A stretch of DNA of 64,000 bases, from contig JAMYHL010000054.1 of the NCBI GenBank assembly GCA_025531455.1, forward strand, positions 62,001 to 126,000. Direction: 5' to 3'. The notes beneath the pieces were generated by a model, which saw nothing but the letters and a program-made list of their open reading frames with translations, made no database searches and was not told where the DNA came from. The position numbers were made by a program, and so were the translations under genes. Every line of letters starts with the position of its first letter. Within the stretch, counting starts at the first letter, position 1. Below are positions 23,408 through 34,722 of this stretch, piece by piece. Source of the stretch: Apiotrichum sp. Y4204. Taxonomy: Eukaryota; Basidiomycota; Tremellomycetes; Trichosporonales; Trichosporonaceae.

Positions 23408-24923
23408 TTAGAGCATGTCGTCGACAGCGAGTTCCTCCATCTGCGCAGCGAGGTCGCCGTCCGTTTTGCGTTTCTTCTTCTCCTCGCGCTCCTCTTCGGC
23501 CTTTTCCCGCTCACACCGCACGCACGCGCACCAGAAACCGTAGCCGTCGCGCAGTGCCTGCCTGCGGACCGCCCGCGGCAGAGAGAGGTCGACGTACGAG
23601 ATCGTCAGTTCCGTCCCCGCCGGGATCGGGCCACGCGCCAGCATCGTGAGCTTGTGCGTGCCCCGTACGCCTGGCGGGTTGCGGCCCGGCAGCTCGGCCG
23701 GAAGCGAGGTCGGCGGGACGAACGATTTCGGGAGGTTGCGTACCTGCTGTCAGAGAACGCCACAAAGGATTCTCACCTGAACATTCGGTTCGCAAGAGTG
23801 GTTCAGATGCGCATGCAGCGCATACATGCCCCCACTGTCCTCGAGGTTGATGTTGACCATACCCAGGAGCTCTTGGAACGATTCATACGAGAACCAGCGC
23901 GCGACCTCGTCATCCGTCAGCGGCGCGGGTTTGCGCCCCTTTGCGCGGCTCGCGAGCGCCTGGTGCAAACGTTTCGCTGCCGCCGGTTCGGACGGGTTCA
24001 ACGCCGCAACGAGCGCCGCGTGCCCCGCCTCCCACTGGCGCTGCGTAAACTCCTTCCGCGCCGGCCTGCTGTCAGCACCCCAAGGCTGTTAGACCCACCA
24101 GTCGGCCTTCTCGCTCTCGCGGGTTTCCATGTTCACACGTGCGATACCCTCCCACACACGCTTGGATACCTCGTCGGCGGCACCCGAGGGTCCCCAGGCG
24201 CGCTCGCCGCGCCAGCGCGCAACAATGCGCGCGGCAACATCGAGGGCGCGCCACTCTCGGGCCGCAACGAGCTTGTTCAGCGCCCCGGCGGCGGGGTTCA
24301 CGCCCTCACAGAGGAGGTCGTGGTGCGATGCACTGCCCCGCGCTCTTGAGAGGCAGAGACGGTTGCAGAAGTGTGCGTCGCTGCACGCCGGGCACTCGAC
24401 GGAGAGAGGCGGGTTCGGGCGGTCAAACTTTGCCAGGCAGTGCGTGCAGAGCGCCTTGTCAACGAGGTGCGGCTTGAGCGACCTGGGATTAGGAACATTA
24501 TAGTTTTATCACTCACGGATCAGAGCACGCGATCCATGGCTCTTCCTGCCAGAGCACCTCGCCCATCTGGACCGCGCTCTTCGCGACGAGGCCCTTGCCG
24601 CGAGTTCCGCCAAACATCTTGGTCTTGACTTTTGGCGCGACGGCGTCGACATCAAGCGTCGCATCCAGCCCCGTCTGGGCAACGAGCTCGCCCGCCTTGA
24701 CCTTGCCCTTTCCCTTCTTCGCGGGTGCGGGAGCGGCGGCGCCGCCCCCCGATGCTGTCCCTCCCGCCGCGGCGAGAGACTTGCGGAACCGCTTCTCGCT
24801 CACGGCCCACTCCGGGTGCTCGGCCTTGAGCACCGCCCACAGCTTCATGATGCCAAGGTCGGCGTGCGCGTCCCGCACGGCCGTGACCGCGCCCAGCAGC
24901 TCAGAGTCGGAGGGAGTCGCCAT
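23408..24923 (-). CDS. SET5: SET/MYND-like lysine methyltransferase (SET5-like)
   Basis: Model: complement of 23408..23743, 23777..24065, 24099..24482, 24517..24923; 471 residues. Yeast Set5 methylates histone H4 lysines. The N-terminus (MKLWAVLKAEHPEWAVSEKR) is typical of the Set5/SMYD5 group. Then come the SET start (KMFGGTRGKGLVAKSAVQMG), a MYND-like zinc cluster (LCTHCLAKF, ECPACSDAHFCNRLC), ARKEFTQRQWEAG, the AdoMet motif LHAHLNHSCEPNVQ, ELTISYVDLSL and a post-SET-like WCACVRC. The C-terminus is a charged tail. The start is the ATG at 24923. It diverges from SEC18 with only 196 bp between starts. Confidence 0.85.
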
Positions 24924-25119
24924 GGATGTGAATGATGACAAACGGACATGTCGAGGGATCTTGGATCTTCGAGCCTTTGGGACTTATTATAGTCACGTGA
25001 TCGTCTTGCCACTCTAGCCATGCGGTGGAGGTCCACGTCGAGCGAAGAGATGCACAGCACGCAGCACAAAAAGATGGGCTGCTGACTGTTGACAACTCTC
25101 CTCTCTTCACTCATCCATC

Positions 25120-27759
25120 ATGTCCTTTTTCAACCGCAGCAACCCCAACGCACCCGCCGCGCGGCGGGCCGGCGGTGGCCCTCCGCCTCCTGGTACTGGA
25201 GGGGGCTACGAGCGCCTTCCCGAGAACACGCCGAGCTACCCCTCCCACCAGGCTCCACAATCTGGGTACGGCACGCCGCCGTCGGGATACAGCCAGAGCC
25301 AGCACTCGTCGGCGTTCTCGAGCCCGGCGCGCAAGCCTGTTCCGCAGGATTACCCCCCGGAGAAGTACGAGTACCGCCGCGAGCCGCAGGGGCACGGCCA
25401 GCAGGGATACGGACAGCCGCAACATCACGGACAGCAGGGACATCAGTCCCCGCCGCAGTCGTATGGCCAGCAGACGTCTGGAGGTCGCGTGTAAGTCGTT
25501 TGGGTGTTGTGTATAGTGGTCTACTCGCTGACAACAGGTTCGGCATCGTGTCGTGCCCTTCTGACCCGCTCGCGCTGACAAACCGCCTTGTCGTACACCC
25601 CAGCGACTTCCCCCCGGACACCGAGTTCATCATCGTCCGCGACCGCTTTGTGTTCTCCATCCTCCCCGACCCCACAGGCACTCTTGCGCCGCGCACGCTC
25701 GGCCCCTCGGCGATGCAGCGTAAATGGGTTGGCCTGAGCGCTGTCGGCGACTCGGTCGACGCCGCACCGTACGCCCCAGGGAACGGCGAATGGGCGAGCA
25801 GCGTCGAGCTCGAAGTCGCGTTCCTCACCAAGCGCGCCGAGTCGAGCGACACGTTCAACTCTGAGGAAATGTCAAAGGCGTTCATCCAGGCGTTCCCGAA
25901 CCTGCCGCTCACGCCGCTCCAGCCGCTCGTCTTCGACTTCCGCGGGCACCGCCTTAAGGCGACCGTGCGCTCGGTCCAGACGCTGGACGGCAAGGACGGC
26001 TCGACGGGCGTGATCATGGAGGGCACAGAGTTCAACTGGGTCAAGGACCCGACATCGGGCATCAAGCTCAAGAATATGTCCGGCAACCGGCCGAACAATG
26101 CCATTCTCGCGCCAAACTTCAAGTTTGAGGACATGGGCATCGGTGGTCTCGATACAGAGTTTGCCGCCATCTTCCGCCGTGCGTTCGCATCTCGTATCTT
26201 CCCTCCGGGGCTGGTCGAGAAACTCGGTATTCAGCACGTAAAGGGTATCCTGCTGTATGGCCCGCCCGGAACAGGAAAGACCCTCATGGCGCGGCAGATC
26301 GGCCAGATGCTTAATGCCCGCGAGCCCAAGATTGTCAACGGTCCTGAGGTGCTGAACAAGTTTGTCGGTCAGTCGGAGGAGAACATTCGTAAACTGTTCG
26401 CCGATGCCGAGAAGGAGCAGAAGGAGAAGGGCGACGAGAGTGGCCTGCACATCATCATCTTTGACGAGCTCGACGCCATCTGCAAGCAGCGTGGCTCGAC
26501 CAACAGCGGAACGGGTGTCGGGGACTCGATCGTCAACCAGCTCCTCGCCAAGATGGACGGTGTCGACCAGCTCAACAACGTGCTCATTATTGGTATGACC
26601 AACCGCATGGACATGATCGACGAAGCGCTCCTCCGTCCCGGCCGTCTCGAGGTGCATATCGAGATCTCGCTGCCGGACGAGCACGGTCGTCTGCAGATTC
26701 TCAACATCCACACGAGCAAGATGCGCCACAACGATGTCATGGCTGCGGACGTTGACCTCGCTGAGCTCGCCGCTCTGACGAAGAACTTCTCCGGTGCCGA
26801 GCTCAACGGTCTCGTCAAGTCGGCCACCTCCTTTGCTTTTAACCGTCACGTCAAGGTCGGCACCGTTGCCGCGTTTGAGGACGTCAACAGCATGCAGATC
26901 ACGCGTGCGGACTTTATGCACGCCCTCGACGAAGTGCAGCCCGCGTTCGGTGTCAGCGAGGAGGAGCTGCAGGAGGTCGTGCAGAACGGCGTCATCCACT
27001 ACTCGAAGCGCGTCAATGTGAGTGCTGAGACTGTCCTGGCGTTGAGCACTGAACACTGACGAACAGGAAATTCTCAACGACGGTAGCCTCCTCGTCGAGC
27101 AGGTTCGGCACTCTGACCGCACCCCGCTGGTGTCCGCGCTGCTTCACGGCCCTGCTGGCGCCGGAAAGACGGCCCTGGCCGCCACGATCGCCATGCAGTC
27201 CGAGTTCCCCTTCATCAAGCTCATCTCGCCCGAGCAGATGGTCGGGTACAGTGAGGGGCAGAAGATTGCGCAGTTGCACAAGGTCTTCTCCGACTCGTAC
27301 AAGTCGCCGATGAGCGTTATTGTGATCGACAACCTGGAGCGTCTGCTGGACTGGAACCCGATCGGTCCGCGATTCTCCAACGGCGTTCTGCAGGCACTTG
27401 TCGTGCTGTTTGGCAAGCGCCCGCCCAAGGGCCGCCGCCTGCTGATCCTGGCGACGACAAGCAACCGTTCAATCCTGACCGAGATGGACGTGGTGAGCTC
27501 GTTCGACACGGACCTGCGCGTCTCGCCCATCGACTCGATCGAGGCCATTGAGCACTGTCTTCGCGAAGTTCGCATGTTCAAGGACGAGCGTCAGTACGCC
27601 AAGACAGTGCAGATGCTCCACGAGGCGCGGTTCGGGCAGGAGGGCCGCCCCGAGCTGTACATCGGCGTCAAGAAGCTCCTCACCCTCTCCGAGATGGCAC
27701 GGCAGGACCCCGATCCCGCGTACAAGCTTGTCTCGAGCATCATCCGCGAGATCAACTAG
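25120..27759 (+). CDS. SEC18: Vesicle-fusing ATPase Sec18/NSF
   Basis: Model: 25120..25490, 25538..27017, 27067..27759; 847 residues. NSF disassembles SNARE complexes after membrane fusion, acting with alpha-SNAP on secretory and vacuolar membranes. The N-domain (NRLVVHPSDFPPDTEFIIV) is followed by the D1 AAA domain with Walker A GPPGTGKT (about 365), IIIFDELDAICKQRG and the sensor MTNRMDMIDEALLRPGRLE, then D2 with GPAGAGKT (about 645), VIVIDNLERLLDW and RRLLILATTSN. The first 120 residues are unusually Pro/Gly/Gln-rich (YGQPQHHGQQ), an extension ahead of the N-domain. It converges with RPA43. Confidence 0.97.
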
Positions 27760-27921
27760 AGCCGGGCGGCAGTGGCAGCGCTCAGCGGTCAGAAGGTATA
27801 GATAGATTTGTGATGCAGTGTATCCTTGGTCAAGGCGTGGGAGCAGGAGATGGGGTTGTGGCTGATCATTCTCGCCCAAAAGTCTATAATCGATGCATGT
27901 CAAACCGTATCCCACAACTCG

Positions 27922-29307
27922 TCACTTGCGCTGCTTCTTGCGCTCCCCGCCCAGATCCTCCGCCTTGCGCTTAACCCCCGTCGTCGCTTCCTCGTCCCCC
28001 TCCTCATCAGCGTCGCCCTCCTTGCGTGCTTTCCGTGCATCGCGCTTGGCGCGCGCCTGCTCCTTCCGCAGCTGCTTGAGCTCACGCGCAGAGAGCTTGC
28101 TCTCGTCCACGACCGGCGTAGCAGGCGTGGAGGCAGCTTCAGGCTTTGCTGCGGCCGCCTTGCCCTTCGGTGTTCCCTTCACCTCTGCACGCGCAATCTT
28201 GGCGGGACGCTCAGGCAGGTCAGGCGACGGGGAGCGCACGACCGCCGCGGCGGGCACGTCTGGCGGGTTGGCCGGGTCGTCGAGGAGCGAGCCCGTGAGC
28301 GCGAGCATGTTGTTCGTGACCTGCATCCTGGGCGTCAGTAAATTGCTAGAAGGGTTCGGATCTCACCCGATGACGGTAAACTTGACGGGGTGGGCGCCGA
28401 GCACGTCGCCCGAGTTCTTGTCCTTCCAGCGGCCGACCTCGGCGGGGCCGAGATCGTGCTCGACCTCGTCGTCCGAGTCCATGTCCTCCTCGGGGTCCGT
28501 GTGCTCGAATTCGTACGTCCCAAGTGGAATGTGCTGCAGCGGGATGCTGACGTTGAAGGTCTTGGCGAAGAGGAGCGAGAGGTGGGAGGGCGAGGAGAGC
28601 GAGTGCGTTCCGTCTGGAGAATCAGTATGTGGATCGCGTTGATCAGAAGAATGCAGCAGACAGGCAAATAGTTCCGATCCCACTGCGACGCTCGCACACT
28701 CCGCTCGTTTGCTACTCACACAGAACCTGGCCGACCTTTGGCGCCCACACGATCGAGTGGAACTGCACCTCGCAGATACCGAACGGGCACTCGTTGATAA
28801 TCTTGACCGTGTCGTCGACAAACTCGTGCTCCCAGTGCGCGAGAAGGACGCCGCCCATCGGCCCAACGTATCTGGCGTCAGCGAGAAATTCGGGTCTCAG
28901 ACGGGGAAGGATCCGCGAGGGTTGGGCGAGGTGGCTATACGGGATCGCGGTGGCAGCCAGGTCGATGTCACCCATCGCAGACACCACCATCCCGGCCCAT
29001 CCAGCCTCTTCACTCACTGCATCAGCATGCCATTGAGCGTCTCGCGCACGCCCTCGAGCCAGTCCGCCGCAAACTTGGGCGGCACGCTCAACCGCATGCG
29101 CTGCACGCGGTGCTCAAACGGCCCATCAGCAACGGACGCGCTCGAGTGCTTGTGGTGCTTGTGCTTGCGTTCCTTCTTATCCTTGTCCTTGCGCTCCTTC
29201 TTCTCTTTACGCTCCTTCTTCTCTTTACGCTCCTTCTTCTCTTTGCGCTCCTCCTTCTCGCTCTTGTCCCGCTTCGTCGTTGATGAGCTCGCCTCGGCGT
29301 TGGCCAT
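27922..29307 (-). CDS. RPA43: RNA polymerase I subunit RPA43
   Basis: Model: complement of 27922..28327, 28367..28613, 28720..28871, 29018..29307; 364 residues. A43 forms the stalk of RNA polymerase I with A14 and recruits Rrn3 for rDNA transcription. The RPB7-like core is visible: MRLSVPPKFAADWLEGVRET, YVGPMGGVLLAHWEHEF, the GICEVQFHSIVWAPKVGQVL strand region and HSLSSPSHLSLLFAKTFNV. The N-terminus is a Lys/Glu repeat (RKEKKERKEKKE) encoded by an 18-bp tandem repeat, and the C-terminus is basic (VKRKAEDLGGERKKQRK), probably nucleolar localisation. It lies head-to-tail with bS16m and converges with SEC18. Confidence 0.85.
29193..29246 (-). repeat. 18-bp tandem repeat encoding KEKKER units in RPA43
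   Basis: Three copies of an 18-bp unit (plus-strand GCTCCTTCTTCTCTTTAC, the last with one change) encode the Lys/Glu-rich N-terminal repeat of RPA43. In-frame expansion or contraction would not disrupt the protein. Confidence 0.85.
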
Positions 29308-29734
29308 GGTGGTGGTCGTGGGTGGTGGGAGAGTGGGTGGAGGTAGAATGGAATTTTTGGCTGCATCAAAAATGTGTACGGTGGTTTTGGTGGTGTCTGC
29401 AGCATGCTCTCATACAAATTCCAGGCACCAACCACCAGGAGACACAGCATGCTGGGTGGAAAAAAAAAGTCTGCACGCATACACGACGCAACCGCCTCTG
29501 CCTCATGCACCACTCTCCTCCCTCCTCTGTGCTATACAATGCATTGTGTGAATGTAGACCGAGCGCTATGCTCGCTCAATGCAAAAGAAAAAGAAACGAA
29601 ATACGCCAGAGTGGAGCGCTGCGTGATGCTTCTTGGTTTCCGTCGTGGCTCCTTCTCCTCCTCCTTCATCTTCCTCCTCCGCAAGCCTCTCCGTCTACTG
29701 TGCCCGCGGCCCTCTCGCAATAACCATCATGCGC
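29308..29734. other. Spacer between bS16m and RPA43
   Basis: 427 bp between two minus-strand genes, holding the bS16m 3' flank and RPA43 promoter. No gene recognised. The stretch near 29640-29700 is C/T-rich. Confidence 0.4.
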
Positions 29735-30257
29735 TCACTGCGCGGGCGTGGCCGGCTCCGCTTCCGGGGCGGACGCAGCCTGGGCGGCAGCCGAAGCAGA
29801 GGCGGCAGAGGCAGCAGCGGCCGCGACCTTTGCGCTGTCGGCGGGCGGGGGCGACCACGGGTGCTGCCACTTGTGCGGGGTGGTGAGCACGCCTCCCTGT
29901 GGTGTGAGCATACGGCTGGAGCCTCATAGCCTTTATATCTTGGCTTGCATCACTCACACGCTCGAGGAGCTTGACGACGCTGCGGGTGGGCTCGGCACCG
30001 ACGCCCAGCCAGTACCTTATCCTCTCGACGTTCCACTCAATGCGCTTCTCCTTCTGCACGCCAAATGCTTCGTCACCAAAGACGTTGGCGCTCGGCGGGA
30101 ACTTTTGCAGCTCGCGCGGCACACGAGGGATCGGGTCGTACTCGCCCAGCTTCTCGAGCGGCTTGGCGTCGCGCGCTTTTGTGTTCTTGATGGCGACCAG
30201 GTGGTAAACTGGCGAGTGGCGCTGGCCGTGGCGCGCGAGGCGGATACGGATGGGCAT
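29735..30257 (-). CDS. MRPS16: Mitochondrial small ribosomal subunit protein bS16m
   Basis: Model: complement of 29735..29896, 29958..30257; 153 residues. Component of the mitochondrial 30S-type ribosomal subunit. The S16 fold starts directly at MPIRIRLARHGQRHSPVYHL, followed by LEKLGEYDPIPR, KRIEWNVERIRYWLGVGAEP and TRSVVKLLERGGVL. The C-terminus adds an Ala-rich tail of about 40 residues, common in fungal homologues. The single 61-bp intron is at the end of the conserved core. Longer open frames in the region are antisense or read through the intron. Confidence 0.93.
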
Positions 30258-30875
30258 GGTGGTGGTGTGTTGGTGAGGAGATGGAGATGGAGACGAAGAT
30301 TGAGAACGAGTGAGGTCGTGAGCAACCTGGACTGACTGACTGGTGGTGCGTGAAAAGACGCCAGCCAGCCAGTCAACGGCAATTCCCGCGGGTGGAGGTC
30401 CAACGACCAAGTCTTGCGACTGTATCTACCAAGCAGTACTCAACCAGACCATGCCTCAAGTAAGACTCACTTAAATAAAGGCTGCTCTATCTAAAGGTGT
30501 CTACATAGCATCAAAATGCAGGAGCTCGCTATGCATGGAGCTTTACGGGTCATCAGAACAAGTCGGGTTCTTGTTAACTGGGGGGAGAAATAAATAATGC
30601 CACCGCACCGAAAGTTGCCACAGGACCAGGCCTCCAAGCGCGTTCTCAAAGGCAACAACAACAACAAACACATCCATCCATCATCCGTCTTCGTCTTCTA
30701 CTCTCCATTCCTTTCTCCTTCACACCATTTTACGAACATTTACGTCCCTCACGCGCCTCACGACCAGTATTACTGTATCACGACGCTTAAAATTGACCAG
30801 GGGCTCTAGCCGTCCTAGCGCGTCTCGACTCTCGCTCTCCTCTCCTTCCTCCGCTCCTTCCCGTCATCCTCCGGG
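30258..30875. promoter_or_regulatory. Divergent promoter between bS16m and APC11
   Basis: 618 bp without a gene. The APC11 side (about 30650-30870) is C/T-rich and A/C-rich. No defined element identified. Confidence 0.4.
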
Positions 30876-31429
30876 ATGAAGTTCACCATAGAGTCCTACC
30901 GGCCCGTGGCCGTGTGGAAATGGGACACTTCAACAGAAGAACACAAGCTGTACCACTACAAGAGCACGGGCGGTGGCGGGTACATGGACGATGACGACGA
31001 TGACGACGACTGCGGTATCTGCCGGCTCGCATTCGAGAGCTGCTGTCCTGATTGCAAGGTGCCAGGCGACGATTGTCCACTGAGTGAGTGTGGTAACCTT
31101 GTCTACCGTGCTTCCGTTCGCTCACACCAGTCTGGGGCACTTGCACGCACGTCTTCCACATGCACTGCCTGCTCAAGTGGATCGACACCGAGTCGTCCAA
31201 GGGCCAGTGTCCGCTCGACCGCCAGCAATGGGGTGGGTGAGAGTAGCCTAGACATACTGATCCACCAGAGACGGCCGACCGCAAGCCGGACAAGCTGCCG
31301 ACGACGGTGAATGGCGCACCGATGGCAAGTGTCGCACCAGGGCCGATTGCTGGGGATACAGACGACAGCTTTACGGGCATGCAGGAGCCCGAGGACGAGT
31401 CGTTTGGCGGAGAGGGGGCCAGTCGATAG
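30876..31429 (+). CDS. APC11: Anaphase-promoting complex subunit 11 (RING-H2)
   Basis: Model: 30876..31083, 31131..31232, 31269..31429; 156 residues. Apc11 is the catalytic RING subunit that, with the cullin Apc2, transfers ubiquitin to mitotic cyclins and securin. Visible: VAVWKWDTSTEEHKL, then the RING ligands CGICRLAFESCCPDCKVPGDDCP, WGTCTHVFHMHCLLKWI and GQCPLDRQQW. An Asp run (MDDDDDDDDC) precedes the first cysteine, which is longer than usual. The C-terminal 45 residues are a non-conserved acidic tail. It is followed by AKR1 on the same strand. Confidence 0.92.
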
Positions 31430-31937
31430 CGGGATGCTGAGAAAGGTGGTCGAAACGGGTTCGACTGAGGATTGTGGCAGTCATGATTGGGATCAGTGGC
31501 GGCGTGGTCGAGGCGGTGACGACGTGGCCAACAGAACGATTCACACAGTGTGCGAGAGAACAACAATCAGCAATCAGTACATACCATTTGCATGCATATA
31601 CATCTTCATCAAAGGTCCTGTTCCGCTGCCGCATCGGGCACGGCGTCGGCGGTTGATACGGCGGATAAACCCCTCTTCCCGATCTCTTGACCCTGCCTTC
31701 GGGGTGTTACGTGCTGTACGCGTCGATCACTGCCACCCGCCGCCGCGCCTCTTCCGCAGCACCGCCCTCCACTCTTTTGCCAAGTCGCAACATCTCAAGA
31801 TTGCCATCGCACTCTTTCCATCTTCCACATCTCTCACATCCCCTTCAACGCACGCCGTCCCCTCTTCTCCCCCTCTACACTTCTCTACGCCCCCGCGAGT
31901 GTCGCGGCCCACACACGCACACTCCCAAGCTACACTT
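31430..31937. other. Spacer between APC11 and the AKR1-like gene
   Basis: 508 bp of 3' flank and promoter. The last 150 bp are C/T-rich leader. Nothing else supported. Confidence 0.4.
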
Positions 31938-34594
31938 ATGGCCCGGGTGCCGACGATCGTAACTACGACACCCACCCCGCCCGCCCGCACCGCCCGCCTG
32001 CCCGCCGCCGACGACGACCCCCTACGCACCCACCGGACAAGGATGAGCGACGAGGTCGGCCTCGCGACCATGATGGAGGAGCCGGTACCCACTGTGAGTC
32101 CGGCGATCAGGCGGGTGTACAGCATTGTGGTGCGCGCAGCTTGCGCAGTCGATGGCTTCAGAGACCTGCCAAAATTCAGGCGACGCAGTCTCGCAGCGTT
32201 GCAGTCTTGCAGCTCAGATTGCGGTCACCCAACACCTAGTGCATCTCTCTCCGGCTGTTCTGACCCCAGCCCACTATCCACCAGCTTGCCCAGCAGGGCG
32301 ACGTGACGGCGCTCGACGCGCTCTTCGCGGACGACCCGGACCTCGACGTGTCCGCCCGCGACGACCAGGATGTGACGCCCCTGCACTGGGCGGCGATCAA
32401 TGCGCACATTGCAGCATGTCGCTGGCTGCTCGACCACGGCGCACAGGTCGATGCCGTCGGCGGAGAGCTCCGCGCGACTCCACTCCAGTGGGCTGCAAGG
32501 TGAGTGGAGATGAAGAGAATCTTTGCGACATTGGCTTGTGCCACCGTGTGCTTGTGGCGGGGCCCAGGGATGGAAGCCGTACTGTCGCCGTCGCCCTCGC
32601 CATACTACAATACAGGCGACTAAGCCGTCGCGCCGATGGCCACAGATGACTGCTTCGCTTGTCCCGACGACTTGCTCAGCCGCTGATACCCAGGAACGGA
32701 CACCTCTACGTCGTCCACCTGCTCATGTCGCGTGGGGCAGACCCGAACATCCGCGACGCGCAGGGCTTCAACACGCTGCACCTCGTGACGCACTCGAGTG
32801 CAGTGATGCCGATGCTGTACATGCTTCAGCAGCCGGTCGCGGTGGACGAGAAGGACACGGACGGACACACGGCACTGATGTGGGCCGCGTACCAGGGCGA
32901 TGGACTGAGTGTGGAGTTGCTGTTGAAACACGGGGCGTCTGTCAAGACGCGCGACAATGCGGGATTAACACCATTGCATTGGGCGGTTGTGAAGGGTTCG
33001 ACGGTGTGTATCCGCCACCTAGTGCTCGCCGGCGCAGATTTCGATGCTCGAGAAGACCAGGGTAAGACGCCCCGCGACATGGCCGAGGAGCTCAAGTCGT
33101 CGTTTGCCCTCAAGCGCGGCCTCGAGGACGCCAGCTACGACATGTTCGGACACCCGATCCAGTCCTACTTCTCCCCGCGATTCACAATGTTTGCGCTGTT
33201 TGCCACCCCGACACTGGCGCTCCTGTTTATCTTCTTGAGCTTCACCTATCTTCCCGTCTGGGCCTCCATACCGCTCAACATGGGATGGTTCTATCTCATG
33301 TTCTACATTGTCACAAAGCACCTCCTCCGGCAGGTCCCGCCAAACGAGCGTATCCAGGGCTCGCCATTCTATGCCGCGATAATCACAGGCTCGCTCATCT
33401 GGGTCGGCTACGCCTGGGCCACACGGTTCCTCACCCATACGCCGGGTCATCTCGTGAGCAACGCCGGTTTCGTGCTCTCCTTTATCTTCTGCTGCTACTT
33501 CTTCTACAAGGCCATCGCCACGGATCCAGGATTTGTTCCTTACGCGGAGAACGAGGAAGAGACCAAGGCCGTCATCGAGGACTTGACGGACCAGGGACGG
33601 CTGAACGGCACCAACTTTTGCATCTTCTGCATGGTCCGCAAACCGCTGCGCTCAAAGCACTGCCACTTGTGCAAGCGCTGCGTCGCGCGGTTTGACCACC
33701 ACTGCCCGTGGGTGTGGAACTGTGTCGGGTTCAACAACCACCGCCCGTTCTTGTTCTTCGTGCTGTTCCTCATTGTCGGAGTGATTTTCTTTGACGACCT
33801 CGCCTACGCATACATTGACGAGAACGCCCCGCCATACGTCCCGCCCGAGGTGTACGAGTTTTCGACATGCAGCATCTCGGAGACGCTGTGCCGCGGCACG
33901 CGCTACGACTCGTTTCTTATTGCTGTCGCGTTCTGGGCAACGCTGCAGCTCACATGGACATCCATTCTCGCCGTCTCGCATCTCTACCAGATTGGTGTGC
34001 AGATGACCACCTTTGAGATCTCAAATCTCGGGCGGTACGGATTCATGGGTGGGCGTGGCGGCACGTCGCTGCGGGACCAGGGCGGCGCGATGAGCAACGT
34101 CCAATTCCGGCCGGTAGCGACTCTCGGCGAGGAAAGTCCGAGCGGGGCCGGAAGCGAGCCCGCCTCGGGTGCGGCAACCCCCGCCGGGCACGTCCACGGC
34201 CCGGAGTGCAAGCATGGGCACGGACACCACCACCACCACCGGTGCGGGATCATCGGTGCAATGTGCAGCGTGCTCGGCAACCTCATCACAGGGCCGCTGT
34301 TCCGCGCGCTCGGCTTTGACCGCTTCACGAAGGGCAAGGCGGCCGCAGGTCTTGCGCGTGCAGGCAAGGAGCACCAGAACCCGTTCGATCTCGGTATGGT
34401 CAAAGTGAGTTATGAGTATTACACGCAACTGACACCAGAACTGCACAGACTTCTGGTGCAAGGCCAACGACGTCGACTACACCCGCCTGTACGACGTGCC
34501 GCCCGAGGGGTGGCGGGCGTACCGCCGCAAGACGATGGCCGCCCGCAAGGCCGGCAAGGACGGGTACCAGGCGGTTGCGCGCGAGGAGGTCTAG
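31938..34594 (+). CDS. AKR1: Ankyrin-repeat palmitoyltransferase (AKR1/ZDHHC17-like)
   Basis: Model: 31938..32093, 32270..32499, 32694..34404, 34439..34594; 750 residues. Transfers palmitate to protein cysteines at Golgi or endosomal membranes. Ankyrin repeats run from [17 protein letters not shown] through [56 protein letters not shown] and [12 protein letters not shown]. Four or more membrane segments surround the DHHC cysteine-rich domain: [19 protein letters not shown], then [34 protein letters not shown] element matches the TTxE motif. A His-rich segment (HGHGHHHHH) sits in the C-terminal loop before [15 protein letters not shown]. The catalytic motif here is DHHC, whereas I recall DHYC in yeast Akr1. 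Confidence 0.93.
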
Positions 34595-34686
34595 GTGGGA
34601 GAATGGATATCGGATCAGAATAGATTGATGTCGTATGTATGCATGATGCTATTCACAGGATGTACAGGCAGTAGTGTACAGTGGTG

Positions 34687-34689
34687 TTA

Positions 34690-34722
<33 letters not shown>

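Noticed and set aside
24924..24941. Six-codon extension upstream of SET5 Met
   Set aside because: The first codon there is TTG, not ATG; the ATG at 24923 is used.
25872..27122. 416-codon open frame antisense to SEC18
   Set aside because: Mirror of the strongly conserved AAA domains; not a gene.
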